A stretch of DNA of 27,618 nt from positions 1-27,618 of the forward strand of contig CBFIIQ010000041.1 of assembly GCA_965662685.1 (NCBI GenBank). The letters run 5' to 3'. Positions 14,100-22,480 of this stretch are shown piece by piece (positions within the stretch are counted from its first letter, which is position 1; each line of letters begins with the position of its first letter). The translations under genes were made by a program, and so were the position numbers. Under the pieces are notes generated by a model. That model did no database searches, was not told the origin of the DNA, and saw only the letters and a program-made list of their open reading frames with translations. The DNA is from Eutrophocola sp965662685 (GTDB lineage Bacteria; Pseudomonadota; Gammaproteobacteria; Pseudomonadales; Pseudohongiellaceae).

Positions 14100-15055
14100 G
14101 CAGTTCTGTCCTTTTTGCCGAAAAAGCCCTGGGGCCTGAACAGAATGATAATGAGGAAGCAGATAAAGATTACCGTGTTTTGTAACTGGTTGGGCAGAAT
14201 GATGGCTGACACCTGCTGCAGAACACCAATACCAAGCCCACCCAGAAACGCGCCCCTGATACTGCCAAGACCGCCCAGCACAACACCGGCATACATAATG
14301 ATCACATACTCGGTACCAATATAAGGCTGGAACGGGGCATTGGATGCCAGCAGTCCACCGCCTATTGCAGTAATGCCTACACCAAAGCCAAAGGCCAGGC
14401 GATGGGCACGGTCCACGTTGATACCCATATAGATAGCCGCATCAGGGTTATCTGCTGAAGCCCGCAATGATTTTCCAAGGCGGGTTTTTGCCATCAACAG
14501 GCCAAATCCAATGACCACAAAAACCGCAAGAATGGCAGAAACTGTTTGCGCCTGATTGACGAACACGCTGACCCTGTCGCCGACCATTGGCCCCCACTCC
14601 CAGGCACTGTAGGACAACTCGTTAGATACAGATACCGGGGAAGAACCAAACAGAAACAGGCCTCCGTTTTGCAGCACCAGAGCGATACCCAATGTCAGCA
14701 CCAGTTGCGCATAATGCCCCTGGGCTTCCAGCTGACTGGCCTGACGACCAGTAACCGCATTAATCAGCAGGCGATGTAGCACCAGTCCCACCAGAAACAC
14801 CGCCGGGCCTGCCAGTAAAGCAAGTACGAAGGGAAACCAGAGTCCGTCAAAAAAAGCATAGCTGCCAAACCAGGCAAAACAGAAATAGGCAAAGTACATG
14901 CCCAGCATCATGAATTCGCCCTGGGCGAAATTGATAACCCGCATGACCCCAAAGATGATGGTAAGCCCTACACACATCAATCCATACATGGCACCCATCA
15001 ACAATCCCGCGACGAGTGATTGAAGAAAGTTTTCCAGATACTGGAGAGCGTCCAC
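14096..15055 (-). CDS. livH: Branched-chain amino acid-type ABC transporter permease, LivH type
   Basis: 319-residue inner-membrane permease. The opening GLLMGAMYGLMCVGLTIIFGVMRVINFAQGEFMMLG (18-53) and the C-terminal GGLGSIRGAFLGGLGIGVLQ are LivH hallmarks. It pairs with the LivM half of the next gene to form the membrane channel. The start is GTG at 15055, without a visible Shine-Dalgarno sequence, 12 bases after the stop of the 70-residue gene, which suggests coupling. It overlaps the next gene by 4 bases. Confidence 0.92.
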   Translation of the reverse strand: MDALQYLENFLQSLVAGLLMGAMYGLMCVGLTIIFGVMRVINFAQGEFMMLGMYFAYFCFAWFGSYAFFDGLWFPFVLALLAGPAVFLVGLVLHRLLINAVTGRQASQLEAQGHYAQLVLTLGIALVLQNGGLFLFGSSPVSVSNELSYSAWEWGPMVGDRVSVFVNQAQTVSAILAVFVVIGFGLLMAKTRLGKSLRASADNPDAAIYMGINVDRAHRLAFGFGVGITAIGGGLLASNAPFQPYIGTEYVIIMYAGVVLGGLGSIRGAFLGGLGIGVLQQVSAIILPNQLQNTVIFICFLIIILFRPQGFFGKKDRTA

Positions 15056-15067
15056 GGATAGTTGGCG

Positions 15068-15280
15068 TTATTTAATACTTTTACGGAAAGGCATGGATAG
15101 CAGGAATAACCAGGTAGAAAAACTCATCATCTTCATACCCTTGCGTGCTTCTTCCGGATTAAGCCTGGCAGTCATTGGCATGGATTGAAAAATCTTGCCT
15201 TTGACTACCAGTCTGTTGCCGTCGCGCTCAATGGCAGAGACATCCATCAGTTCAGTGCCATCCTGCGAATAAATCTTCAT
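15068..15280 (-). CDS. Small conserved-looking protein of unknown function, 70 aa
   Basis: A 70-residue protein not assigned to any family. The first 35 residues resemble a small beta-rich fold (MKIYSQDGTELMDVSAI, then GNRLVVKGKIFQSMPM). A basic linker (ARLNPEEARKGMKMM) leads to a short hydrophobic end (FSTWLFLLSMPF) and RKSIK. It could be membrane-associated through the C-terminus. AGAAGG lies 12 bases before the ATG. It sits 40 bases after the PYROXD2-like gene and 12 before LivH, inside the operon, which makes translation likely. It may assist the oxidoreductase or the transporter; nothing in the sequence decides. Confidence 0.65.
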   Translation of the reverse strand: MKIYSQDGTELMDVSAIERDGNRLVVKGKIFQSMPMTARLNPEEARKGMKMMSFSTWLFLLSMPFRKSIK

Positions 15281-15320
15281 GCTTGCTTACAACCTTCTTG
15301 AATATTTAATAGTTGTCGGT

Positions 15321-16898
15321 TCACTTGATCACCGAGTCAAAGTCCATGCCCATCTGATCAAACATGGTCATGGCAGTACCGCGACCCGCGCCGAAGACAC
15401 CACCACCCGGATGCTGGAAAGGCCCCACCAGGTAGAGCCGTTCTATACCAGGTACCAGATTTTTGCCCAGTTCAGGGGTCGGGCGATGGGCACCAAACTG
15501 ATAAAGATAAGGCGCAACACCGTGAATATCGCCTTTCTGGAAACTGGCGGATGTGCGCTCCATGTCCAAAGGTGAATCACAATGCCAATCCAGAATAATA
15601 TCGCGAGTCAGGTTGGGGACATAAGGGTTCATACTCTTAAGCATATGTTCGGCAAAGGCATTCTTGTGACGATCCCAGGCCTTGGCGCCCCCATCCGGAT
15701 GCTCATAGGGACAATAATCCCAGGCATGCATGGTGGCCTTGCCTTCCGGTGCGCGGGAAGGATCTATATTGGTAGCTGACCCCAGGGCACAGAGAGAGTT
15801 TTTGGGAATGCGACCATAACGCAGGTCATCAAAATGATCTCGCAGGGTATCAATGCTGTCAGGCAGCAATTCAATCATCATGGCTTTCTTTACATGATCA
15901 CCGGCGGCAAACTGCAGAGGCTCATCCAGGGCAGCATGAATGGTAAACACGCAGTTGGCAGACAACTCGACGTTTGCCGCTGTTTTGGCCACGAAAGGAT
16001 CCAGGCCATCTACCATTTTGGGCAACAGGTGGGGGTGAATGGCACCAATAACCGCGTCTTTGGCTTTAATCTCACGACCATCATCGGTAACCACGCCGAC
16101 AGCACGGCCATCAGAGACCAGCACCTTGCTGATTGAGGTATTGGTGATCACTTCACCGCCATGATCCTTGATGCAATCCACCAGAGACTGGCTAAGCATG
16201 CCGCTACCGCCCTTGGCGACACCGATACCATATTTTTCAAGCCAGCCCAGAAACATGAAAGGACCAATCCCCGTGCCCTTCTCTTCCGGTCCGGTGAGGT
16301 TTTCACTGACCATACGCAGGAAATGCAGACGCACGCGATCATCCTCAAAATACTCCATGACAATGTCATAGGCACTCTTCATCATTACCGCCATGATCTC
16401 CTGCCCTTCGCGGGACTGGTCCATCATCGCGTACATGGCACCAATGGGCGCAGGGGGGGTATACAAGGTCCCTACCAAAGCGGGCAGGTAAGCGGCGGCA
16501 GTCTGGGAAAAGCGGCGATAATTCTCGGCGTCTTTTTCAGAAAACTTGGCGATCTCGGCGATGTTCTTTTCCCGGTCCGTGTGGATGGCGAGGGTTTGCC
16601 CGTCCGGGAACACGGAAATCATGGGGATTTCGGGATGGATATATTCCAGGCCATACTTTGACTGCAGACCCAGTTCATCATTGGTAATCAGCGGGTTGGC
16701 CTGAATAAAAATGTGCGCCATGGAATGCTGATCATGCTTAAACCCGGGTAAGGTCAGCTCTCGGGTAACAACACCGCCGCCAATCCAGTCATTGCGTTCA
16801 AGTACCAGTACCTTTTTTCCAGCTTTCGCCATATAGGCAGCTGCCACCAGACCGTTATGGCCAGAACCGATAGCCACAACATCATATTGATCAGACAT
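15321..16898 (-). CDS. FAD-dependent oxidoreductase, PYROXD2/CrtI (phytoene desaturase) family
   Basis: 525-residue flavoprotein. The FAD dinucleotide motif is at 5-16 (YDVVAIGSGHNG), followed by VLVLERNDWIGGGVVTRELTLPGF, and the C-terminus GPFQHPGGGVFGAGRGTAM is the family's second FAD signature. PYROXD2-like proteins are related to carotenoid desaturases and amine oxidases, but most bacterial members have no known substrate. No carotenoid genes are nearby, so carotenoid synthesis is unlikely. GGGGA precedes the ATG by 5 bases. It is the first gene of the operon with the Liv transporter, which suggests it oxidises the imported compound or a product of it. Confidence 0.88.
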   Translation of the reverse strand: MSDQYDVVAIGSGHNGLVAAAYMAKAGKKVLVLERNDWIGGGVVTRELTLPGFKHDQHSMAHIFIQANPLITNDELGLQSKYGLEYIHPEIPMISVFPDGQTLAIHTDREKNIAEIAKFSEKDAENYRRFSQTAAAYLPALVGTLYTPPAPIGAMYAMMDQSREGQEIMAVMMKSAYDIVMEYFEDDRVRLHFLRMVSENLTGPEEKGTGIGPFMFLGWLEKYGIGVAKGGSGMLSQSLVDCIKDHGGEVITNTSISKVLVSDGRAVGVVTDDGREIKAKDAVIGAIHPHLLPKMVDGLDPFVAKTAANVELSANCVFTIHAALDEPLQFAAGDHVKKAMMIELLPDSIDTLRDHFDDLRYGRIPKNSLCALGSATNIDPSRAPEGKATMHAWDYCPYEHPDGGAKAWDRHKNAFAEHMLKSMNPYVPNLTRDIILDWHCDSPLDMERTSASFQKGDIHGVAPYLYQFGAHRPTPELGKNLVPGIERLYLVGPFQHPGGGVFGAGRGTAMTMFDQMGMDFDSVIK

Positions 16899-16920
16899 TC
16901 AAATCCCCTTTTTCAATTAG

Positions 16921-17013
16921 TCTCAAGTTACAAGTCACAAGTAGAGTGAGTTACATTCAACCTCGCGCTTATGCCCATTTGATTGCTTATGACTTGGGAC
17001 TTGCGACTTGCGA
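16921..17013. repeat. Head-to-head CTTGNNN heptamer repeats
   Basis: Three units on the minus strand (TCTCAAG, TTACAAG, TCACAAG; 16921-16941) face four on the plus strand (CTTATGA, CTTGGGA, CTTGCGA, CTTGCGA; 16986-17013) across 44 bases. A large imperfect hairpin could form. The left set begins 23 bases upstream of the PYROXD2-like start and the right set ends 83 bases before the NTF2-like start, so it lies in a divergent promoter region. A 23-base stretch (16919-16941) recurs exactly at 27594-27616. Confidence 0.85.
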
Positions 17014-17096
17014 CTGCTCTCATGTATCTTGCAAAACAAAATTCAACGCTAAAATTAACAGACCAAGCATAGTAAAGAAATAGGGAGCATGCAGAT

Positions 17097-17504
17097 ATGT
17101 CCGATACAGAAAAAAACAATGAAGAACTGGTAAAACGCTTTTTTGAAACACTCAGCGCGGGAGATCTGGAAACCCTGCGTGGCATGTTTCGGGAAGACGC
17201 TTGCTGGACAGCCATGTCAAAGGAAATTCCCGGTGCCGGTCCGCATCCCGGTCGCGACCATATCATTGATGAATTCCTGGCCCCGGTCAGAGGTTTGTTT
17301 ATTCCGGGCGACCCCAAAGTCATCATTCATAAACTGACGGCCAAGGACGACGTGGTCTATGCCGAAACCCAGGCCATCGGAAAATTCCAGAGTGGTAACG
17401 AGTATGACAACCTGTATTGCTGGGCCTTTGAAATTAAAGATGGCCAGGTTGATCAGGTAAGAGAGTACATGGACAGTCACTACATTATGAATGTTGTGGC
17501 ATAA
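17097..17504 (+). CDS. NTF2-fold/SnoaL-like protein (limonene-epoxide hydrolase-like superfamily)
   Basis: 135-residue protein with the NTF2-like pattern: helix NEELVKRFFETLSAGDLETLRGMFREDACWT (8-38), GRDHIIDEFLAPV, and beta strands with VIIHKLTAKDDVVYAETQAIGKF and YDNLYCWAFEIKDGQVDQVREYMDSHY, the last a common signature of SnoaL-like proteins. Members catalyse isomerisation, hydrolysis or aldol chemistry, or only bind ligands; the substrate is unknown. GGGAG lies 9 bases before the ATG. It is divergent from the PYROXD2-Liv operon and could serve the same pathway. Confidence 0.85.
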   Translation: MSDTEKNNEELVKRFFETLSAGDLETLRGMFREDACWTAMSKEIPGAGPHPGRDHIIDEFLAPVRGLFIPGDPKVIIHKLTAKDDVVYAETQAIGKFQSGNEYDNLYCWAFEIKDGQVDQVREYMDSHYIMNVVA

Positions 17505-17541
17505 TTTTTTTCATAAATAATTTGCAGGCTATTGTTCAGAA

Positions 17542-17569
17542 CAGGGACGATTATTTTAAATCGTTCCTG
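17542..17569. terminator. Hairpin between convergent genes, possible bidirectional terminator
   Basis: CAGGGACGAT (17542-17551) pairs with ATCGTTCCTG (17560-17569) over 10 positions, one being a G-U pair, around an 8-base AT loop. It lies 38 bases past the NTF2-like stop and overlaps the stop region of the opposing gene. A separate T-run occurs at 17505-17511 but is not adjacent to the stem. Confidence 0.4.
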
Positions 17570-18129
17570 AGTTTGATCAGTTGTTTCTGGTAATGATCTG
17601 CATCGCCATAGTCCGCAAACTTGCTGTAATGGCGATGTCTACCCGCCACCCTGCGCGCATGCTTGATCGGACACCAGTATTGTTCAGTGCGGGCAATCAC
17701 CTCCCTTGAGTAGGCCACAACACCGTTACCGTAACCACAATAAAGACAATTCAGCTTTTCAATACCGTTGAGATAAGCCAGTTGATGGCGATCCATAACA
17801 ATGTATTTGCCGCGTTCGACACGACGGATCCCGTAAAGACGAAAGCATATATGTTGATACAGGGTAATAGTGATATCAAACAGTATGATGGGAATGATCA
17901 TGCCGTAGATAAATGGTGCTGAAATTACATTGCGCACCATAGAGGAAAATAGCCAGGGCAAAACTGCCACTTTAAGCTTCCTGTGTGCGTCCAGGATTTC
18001 CTGTTCAAACCTGACTTTTGTACCTTCCAGGTGATAGCTGAATTTTTCCTGTTGGCTATCCAGTTCATCCAGCAGCTTCTTTTCAAGGGCAGCGATCCTG
18101 TCCGTCAATTCAGTAATTTTTTCATTCAT
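17551..18129 (-). CDS. Membrane-associated protein of unknown function with coiled coil and cysteine motif
   Basis: 192-residue protein with no recognised domain name. The N-terminal 50 residues are a charged, heptad-like helix (MNEKITELTDRIAALEKKLLDEL), probably a coiled coil. One or two hydrophobic segments span about 53-95. The cytoplasmic-looking C-terminal half carries LNCLYCGYGNGVVAYSREVI (126-145) and YWCPIKHARR (151-160), so C128, C131 and C153 could hold a metal or a redox pair. AGGGA lies 8 bases before the ATG. It starts 22 bases after the AI-2E family gene and is probably co-transcribed with it. Confidence 0.75.
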   Translation of the reverse strand: MNEKITELTDRIAALEKKLLDELDSQQEKFSYHLEGTKVRFEQEILDAHRKLKVAVLPWLFSSMVRNVISAPFIYGMIIPIILFDITITLYQHICFRLYGIRRVERGKYIVMDRHQLAYLNGIEKLNCLYCGYGNGVVAYSREVIARTEQYWCPIKHARRVAGRHRHYSKFADYGDADHYQKQLIKLRNDLK

Positions 18130-18151
18130 TAGCTTTGTCCCTGTTTATGAA

Positions 18152-19210
18152 CTATTTACTTTCGTAGTACCTGGATGATTTGTATTGCTCTATAAAATAG
18201 TCAGCCAACACCCCGACACTGGCAGCGACAGGAATAGCCAGTAACATTCCCGCCACTCCCATAAGAGAATTACCGGCCATCAAGGCAAAAAGAATCCATA
18301 GAGGATGAAGCCCCACACTACCACTCATAATTTTAGGGGTAATGAAATTTCCTTCCAGGAACTGGCCGGCAATGAAAATGCCTGCGACACTGGCGACGAA
18401 AATCAGGGAGCCTCCCTGCAGGAAGGCCGCAGACACGCCAAGTAAAAGACCGATAATGGAGCCAAACAGGGGAATGATGGACAGTACTCCCGACACCAGA
18501 CCAATCAGGAAACCATAATCAAGGCCAATGACGACCAGAATCAGCGCATAAAGGAAACCCAGGGCGACAGCAATAATCATCTGGCCACGCACAAATCCAG
18601 CGATTTTTTTGTCTATCCTGCCAAGCAAGTCCATAACATCTTGTTTTTGTTTTCGCGGCAGTATGTCCTCTACCCAGTCGGCCAGCAGTGGCCAGTCTTT
18701 CATCAGGAAAAAAGAAACCAGGGGAGTAAGCAGGAAAAAGATCATCAGGTTCAGCAATGCGCGACTGCTACTGAGGATTTCCGCAAGCAGATTGGTACTT
18801 AAATCAAGAGTACTCCTGATATTGTTCTTCACAAGATCACCCAGGTTTTCATTCAAGGTGCTTTCATTGATATCAATTTGCAACATTTGCAAGATCGGCT
18901 GGGTTTTCTGCCATAACTCATCGATATAACCGGGAGCAGCTTCTGCCAGTTGCAGTATTTCCTGATATATCCTGGGCGTCACAATGATGAACAACAACAC
19001 TAGCGCTACAATGAAACTAATGAGGATCACGACAGCCGACAACCCACGGGAAATATTGAGGCCCTGCAGCCGGATAACCAGAGGATTGAGCAGGTAGGCA
19101 ATAATAATTCCGGTAATAAATGGCAGGAGAATTGGCTGGAATAACCACAGAAACAATGTAAGGGCGGCAAAAATTACCAGCCAGAAAAGAAATCGGTCTT
19201 TTAACCTCAT
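18152..19210 (-). CDS. AI-2E/PerM family membrane transporter
   Basis: About 352 residues with the PerM/TqsA layout: two N-terminal membrane segments (LFWLVIFAALTLFLWLF, then ILLPFITGIIIAYLLNPLV), a third segment, a hydrophilic region of about 120 residues, and a C-terminal membrane bundle with SGVLSIIPLFGSIIGLLLGV and GNFITPKIMSGSVGLHPLWILFALMAG. Proteins of this family export diverse solutes or act as Na+/H+ antiporters; the AI-2 link holds for few members. The start is uncertain. ATG 19210 has GGA 6 bases upstream, ATG 19243 would add 11 residues, and TTG 19258 is weaker. Confidence 0.9.
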   Translation of the reverse strand: MRLKDRFLFWLVIFAALTLFLWLFQPILLPFITGIIIAYLLNPLVIRLQGLNISRGLSAVVILISFIVALVLLFIIVTPRIYQEILQLAEAAPGYIDELWQKTQPILQMLQIDINESTLNENLGDLVKNNIRSTLDLSTNLLAEILSSSRALLNLMIFFLLTPLVSFFLMKDWPLLADWVEDILPRKQKQDVMDLLGRIDKKIAGFVRGQMIIAVALGFLYALILVVIGLDYGFLIGLVSGVLSIIPLFGSIIGLLLGVSAAFLQGGSLIFVASVAGIFIAGQFLEGNFITPKIMSGSVGLHPLWILFALMAGNSLMGVAGMLLAIPVAASVGVLADYFIEQYKSSRYYESK

Positions 19211-19425
19211 AGTTTTCCAGTATAACTCATCTATTTTGAGCATAGACGAAACATTCAATGATCTGGTGATTGATTCTCAAATCTTCGCGGCAGATGAACG
19301 CGGAAGTAGCAGTTTCTCGACCTGCAATTTGATCCAGCCCAAACATGGTGCAATTGATCGTTGCATCCCCCCTACCCCGTTGTTACTTTGCGACGGCCCA
19401 TTTCAATGTCATTAAACAGGTTTCC

Positions 19426-20100
19426 ATGAGTCAGTTTTTGAAGCACTTCGTTTTGCTATCGATGCTGTTTTTTCCTGTTAGCGTCCTGGCCCAGGTCAAA
19501 GAGGATCAACTGGGAGGCTGGTATAGCTGGTTTTACAATCGTAATATCGATGGAACACCCTGGGCAACCCAGATGATTCTGCAAAGTCGCAACTGGGACC
19601 TGACCAAAGATACCCAGCAGACGCTGGTGCTTGGTCTGGTCAGTTACAAGCCGAAGGAACATCCGTTTCGCTATGGCCTGGGCTATTACCACCTGCAAAA
19701 TAGCGATTTTGGGGCAAGCTCCAATACCTGGAATGAAGACGTAATATTCCAGCAAGGCTTATACACAACGATAATGGGGGAAAGTAATTACCTGACACTG
19801 CGCTTGCGACTGGAAGAACATTTTCCCGAGCAGCGGGATAATCACCGAATGCTACGTCACTATGTCAGCATTAACCGACCACTTAACCAGCCGGTGCTTA
19901 ATAGCGGGGCCTGGTATTTATCCCTTTATGACGAATATTTTGTAAATCTCAACCAGGGCGGGTTTGCCTTGAATCGTGTCTATGCCGGGCTGGGCCATAA
20001 AATTACTGATCACACCAGCTGGCAGTTTGGCGTGATGCGACAACGCACCCGCGCCTATGAAAAAAACCAGTTGATGTTCAATCTATTCCATCACTATTAA
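19426..20100 (+). CDS. DUF2490 family exported protein
   Basis: 224-residue protein with a signal peptide (MSQFLKHFVLLSMLFFPVSVLA, cleavage near residue 22-23). The mature part is rich in alternating aromatic beta strands (GGWYSWFYNR, YGLGYYHLQ, WYLSLYDEYFVN, WQFGVMRQRTR) and ends in aromatic HHY, as expected of a small outer-membrane barrel or a periplasmic beta protein. This pattern matches DUF2490, whose function is unknown. The ATG at 19426 follows AGG by 5 bases; upstream in-frame codons lack signal-peptide character. It stands alone, divergent from the AI-2E family gene. Confidence 0.8.
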   Translation: MSQFLKHFVLLSMLFFPVSVLAQVKEDQLGGWYSWFYNRNIDGTPWATQMILQSRNWDLTKDTQQTLVLGLVSYKPKEHPFRYGLGYYHLQNSDFGASSNTWNEDVIFQQGLYTTIMGESNYLTLRLRLEEHFPEQRDNHRMLRHYVSINRPLNQPVLNSGAWYLSLYDEYFVNLNQGGFALNRVYAGLGHKITDHTSWQFGVMRQRTRAYEKNQLMFNLFHHY

Positions 20101-20463
20101 TCGACGATAACACTCACCGAGCTGAAGCCTCCCACAGGTGATCCGGTAGGGGATTCAGGATATGACCAGACTTCTTTCCCCTGATCAGGGGTAACGCTCA
20201 TAATCAACACGGGTTGCCAGTGCAGCTTGTGCCAGCCAGTTTTTCCAGCGCATGGCTAATCTGACCACTATTCGGCAGTGTTTGTTGATTAGCGAGCTCT
20301 TGGTATTTCCAAAGTTGCCGTATATAGCCACCGGCCTGGAACATGGGGCGGCGCCCCACTCATTTCCGCAATTACTGCACACAATAATTTGGTGAAATTT
20401 CCTGCTGTGCTTGATCGGGCCAGCGAGTAATCCTGCTAACCTGCTGTCTGCAGGAGTGACACG
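20101..20463. other. 363-base region without a convincing gene
   Basis: No ORF with a ribosome-binding site or a recognisable protein was seen. Two palindromes stand out: the perfect 14-mer CCCCTGATCAGGGG (20178-20191) and a GC-rich hairpin TGGGGC/GCCCCA with a 3-base loop (20344-20358). Neither is followed by a T-run. They may help end transcription of the DUF2490 gene or of fmdB from the other side. Confidence 0.5.
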
Positions 20464-20718
20464 TTAGCTGTGATCATTAATATAGTTACGCTCGTATTCT
20501 GCCTGGGCGTGATCTTTTTCTTTTTTCACCTTGCTCGCCCGGCCCCTTGCTTCCTGAAAGGATTTCGCACGGGATCTGGAAGTACTGACAGCAGCTGCGG
20601 TAAACTGCTTTTCCAGCTCGCTGCTGTCGCAAGATGGGCAGTTGGGTGATTCATTCAGCTTGACGATTTTTTCAAACTGATGTCCACAGGATTGACAGAT
20701 ATATTCATATATTGGCAT
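20464..20718 (-). CDS. FmdB family zinc-ribbon protein
   Basis: 84-residue protein beginning MPIYEYICQSCGHQFE, the standard FmdB opening, with a zinc ribbon formed by C8-x2-C11 and C27-x2-C30. The remainder is a charged, lysine-rich tail (KVKKEKDHAQAEYERNY). An upstream in-frame start at 20745 is disfavoured because the family begins at MPIYEY. The proteins are thought to be regulators or zinc-binding accessories, but their roles are poorly known. It is divergent from dinB across 188 bases. Confidence 0.9.
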   Translation of the reverse strand: MPIYEYICQSCGHQFEKIVKLNESPNCPSCDSSELEKQFTAAAVSTSRSRAKSFQEARGRASKVKKEKDHAQAEYERNYINDHS

Positions 20719-20906
20719 GCCAATAGAATACACCAGATTAACCAATTCAGAACAGCGCCTTTATGCAGAATTCGACCGCAGCCCCAGCGTTCAAAGATAG
20801 CGCGAATAATTGATCCGCCAAGGCAGCAAGGCTGTATATAAAGCTTAAGCGCCAGCCTTCTTTTTAACCCCATCAGCAGACCCGAATAACGTTATACTGT
20901 GACGCC

Positions 20907-21968
20907 ATGACCGATGACACGCGCAAGATAATTCACTGTGACTGCGACTGCTTTTATGCCGCTATCGAAATCCGTGATGATCCCGCTCTGGCAGGCTTAC
21001 CTGTTGCTGTGGGTGGTTCAGAGGATCGCCGTGGTGTCATTGCTACCTGCAATTATGAAGCGCGCCAATACGGAATCCATTCTGCCATGGCATCGGCGAC
21101 GGCAAAGCGAAAATGCCGTGACCTGATCATCATTCCCGGCAACATGGAGAAATACCGCATTGCGTCCCAGCAGATGCACCAGATATTCAGGGAATATACC
21201 GACACCATCGAACCACTATCCCTGGACGAAGCCTTTCTCGATGTCACCGGCACCACTATTTGCCAGGGCAGCGGTACCCTTATTGCCCAGGAAATCCGCC
21301 AGCAAGTACGACAGGAAATTGGCATCACCCTGTCAGCCGGTGTGGCCCCCAACAAGTTCCTCGCCAAGATCGCCAGTGACTGGAACAAGCCTGATGGTCA
21401 GTTTGTGATCACGCCTGACAAGGTCGAGGCTTTTATTGTAAAGCTGCCCATTGGAAAGCTTTACGGCGTGGGTAAAGTGACTGCCCGCAAAATGGATTTG
21501 CTGGGAATAGAAACCTGCGGTGACCTGCAGGACTATACCAATTTTGAACTGGTAGAAATGTTTGGCAGTTTTGGTGAAACTCTCTATAACCTTTGTCGTG
21601 GTATTGATGAGCGCATTGTGCAAACGGAGGGCCGGCGCAAATCAATCAGCGTCGAACATACCTTCCCCGAAGATCTACCGAGCCTGGAAAGCTGCCTGGC
21701 GACACTGCCGGAATTATTGGTCATGCTTGAACAGCGTATCCAGAACTCCAAAAAGAAGGTCACCATTGGCAAGCAGTTCGTAAAAATCAAGTTCAATGAT
21801 TTTATCTCTACCACGGTGGAGCAAAATGCCAACACCCTGGATCTCGAAACTTTCAAGACACTGTGTAAAACCGGTTTTGAGAGAGGCAATAAGCCGGTTC
21901 GTCTTCTGGGGCTGGGTGTGCGCATGAAAGAAGCGCCTGTTTATACACAACTGGAGTTTAGTTACTGA
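20907..21968 (+). CDS. dinB: DNA polymerase IV
   Basis: 353-residue Y-family polymerase, the size of E. coli Pol IV (351). The N-terminus RKIIHCDCDCFYAAIEIRDDPAL matches DinB, with catalytic D12 and SLDEAF (D107, E108). Y17 occupies the position of the steric-gate residue F13 of E. coli. YGVGKVTARKMDLLGI is the helix-hairpin-helix, followed by a little-finger domain. The C-terminal QLEFSY is the expected beta-clamp-binding tail. The start codon follows a weak ribosome-binding region. No full LexA box lies upstream; CTGTATATA near 20831 is only a half site. It overlaps greB by one base. Confidence 0.96.
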   Translation: MTDDTRKIIHCDCDCFYAAIEIRDDPALAGLPVAVGGSEDRRGVIATCNYEARQYGIHSAMASATAKRKCRDLIIIPGNMEKYRIASQQMHQIFREYTDTIEPLSLDEAFLDVTGTTICQGSGTLIAQEIRQQVRQEIGITLSAGVAPNKFLAKIASDWNKPDGQFVITPDKVEAFIVKLPIGKLYGVGKVTARKMDLLGIETCGDLQDYTNFELVEMFGSFGETLYNLCRGIDERIVQTEGRRKSISVEHTFPEDLPSLESCLATLPELLVMLEQRIQNSKKKVTIGKQFVKIKFNDFISTTVEQNANTLDLETFKTLCKTGFERGNKPVRLLGLGVRMKEAPVYTQLEFSY

Positions 21969-22480
21969 TGTCTCGCTATCGGCCCCCACGCATCCCGATG
22001 TCTGCCTATATCACGCCAGAAGGCTACAAGAGACTGAAAGATGAATTACATTTCCTGTGGAAGGTAGAGCGTCCCGAAGTGACACAACAGGTGTCTGCAG
22101 CCGCAGCTCTGGGAGATCGCTCTGAAAATGCAGAATATATTTATGGCAAAAAACGTCTTCGTGAAATTGACAGCAGAGTGCGCTTTTTACGCAAACGTCT
22201 GGAAAATTTGAGCGTAGTAGATCAGCTGCCAACAGATACCAGCAGGGTTTATTTTGGCGCCTGGGTGGAGCTCTATAAAGACGGCGGCCAAACCGTGAAA
22301 TACCGGCTGGTCGGGCCTGATGAAATAGACCCGGCGCTGAACCATATCAGCATCGACTCGGTCCTGGGCAAGGCCTTGCTGGGCAAACACCTGGATGATG
22401 AAGTGCTGGTTGATACGCCCTCCGGGACCCATCAATACGAAGTCATTGCGGTTAATTATGCCCCTGAGGAGCCCGTGTAA
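21968..22480 (+). CDS. greB: Transcription elongation factor GreB
   Basis: 170-residue factor that enters the RNA polymerase secondary channel and stimulates cleavage of backtracked transcripts. The N-terminal coiled coil carries the acidic tip LGDRSENAEY (D50, E53), aligned with D41 and E44 of E. coli GreB. YGKKRLREIDSRVRFLRKRLE and VYFGAWVELY separate GreB from GreA. The start MSRYRPPR matches Pseudomonas GreB, which supports it over the internal ATG at 21998. GGAG lies 11 bases upstream inside dinB. TGATG and TAATG junctions link it to the genes on both sides. Confidence 0.96.
   Translation: MSRYRPPRIPMSAYITPEGYKRLKDELHFLWKVERPEVTQQVSAAAALGDRSENAEYIYGKKRLREIDSRVRFLRKRLENLSVVDQLPTDTSRVYFGAWVELYKDGGQTVKYRLVGPDEIDPALNHISIDSVLGKALLGKHLDDEVLVDTPSGTHQYEVIAVNYAPEEPV

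Noticed and set aside
16161..16661. 166-codon plus-strand ORF
   Set aside because: It is an antisense shadow of the well-supported PYROXD2-like gene.
20185..20382. 65-codon minus-strand ORF starting MCSNCGNEW
   Set aside because: The CxxC start is tempting, but there is no ribosome-binding site and the rest has no protein-like pattern.
20831..20847. LexA box upstream of dinB (CTGTATATA)
   Set aside because: Only one half matches; the required ACAG half is missing.
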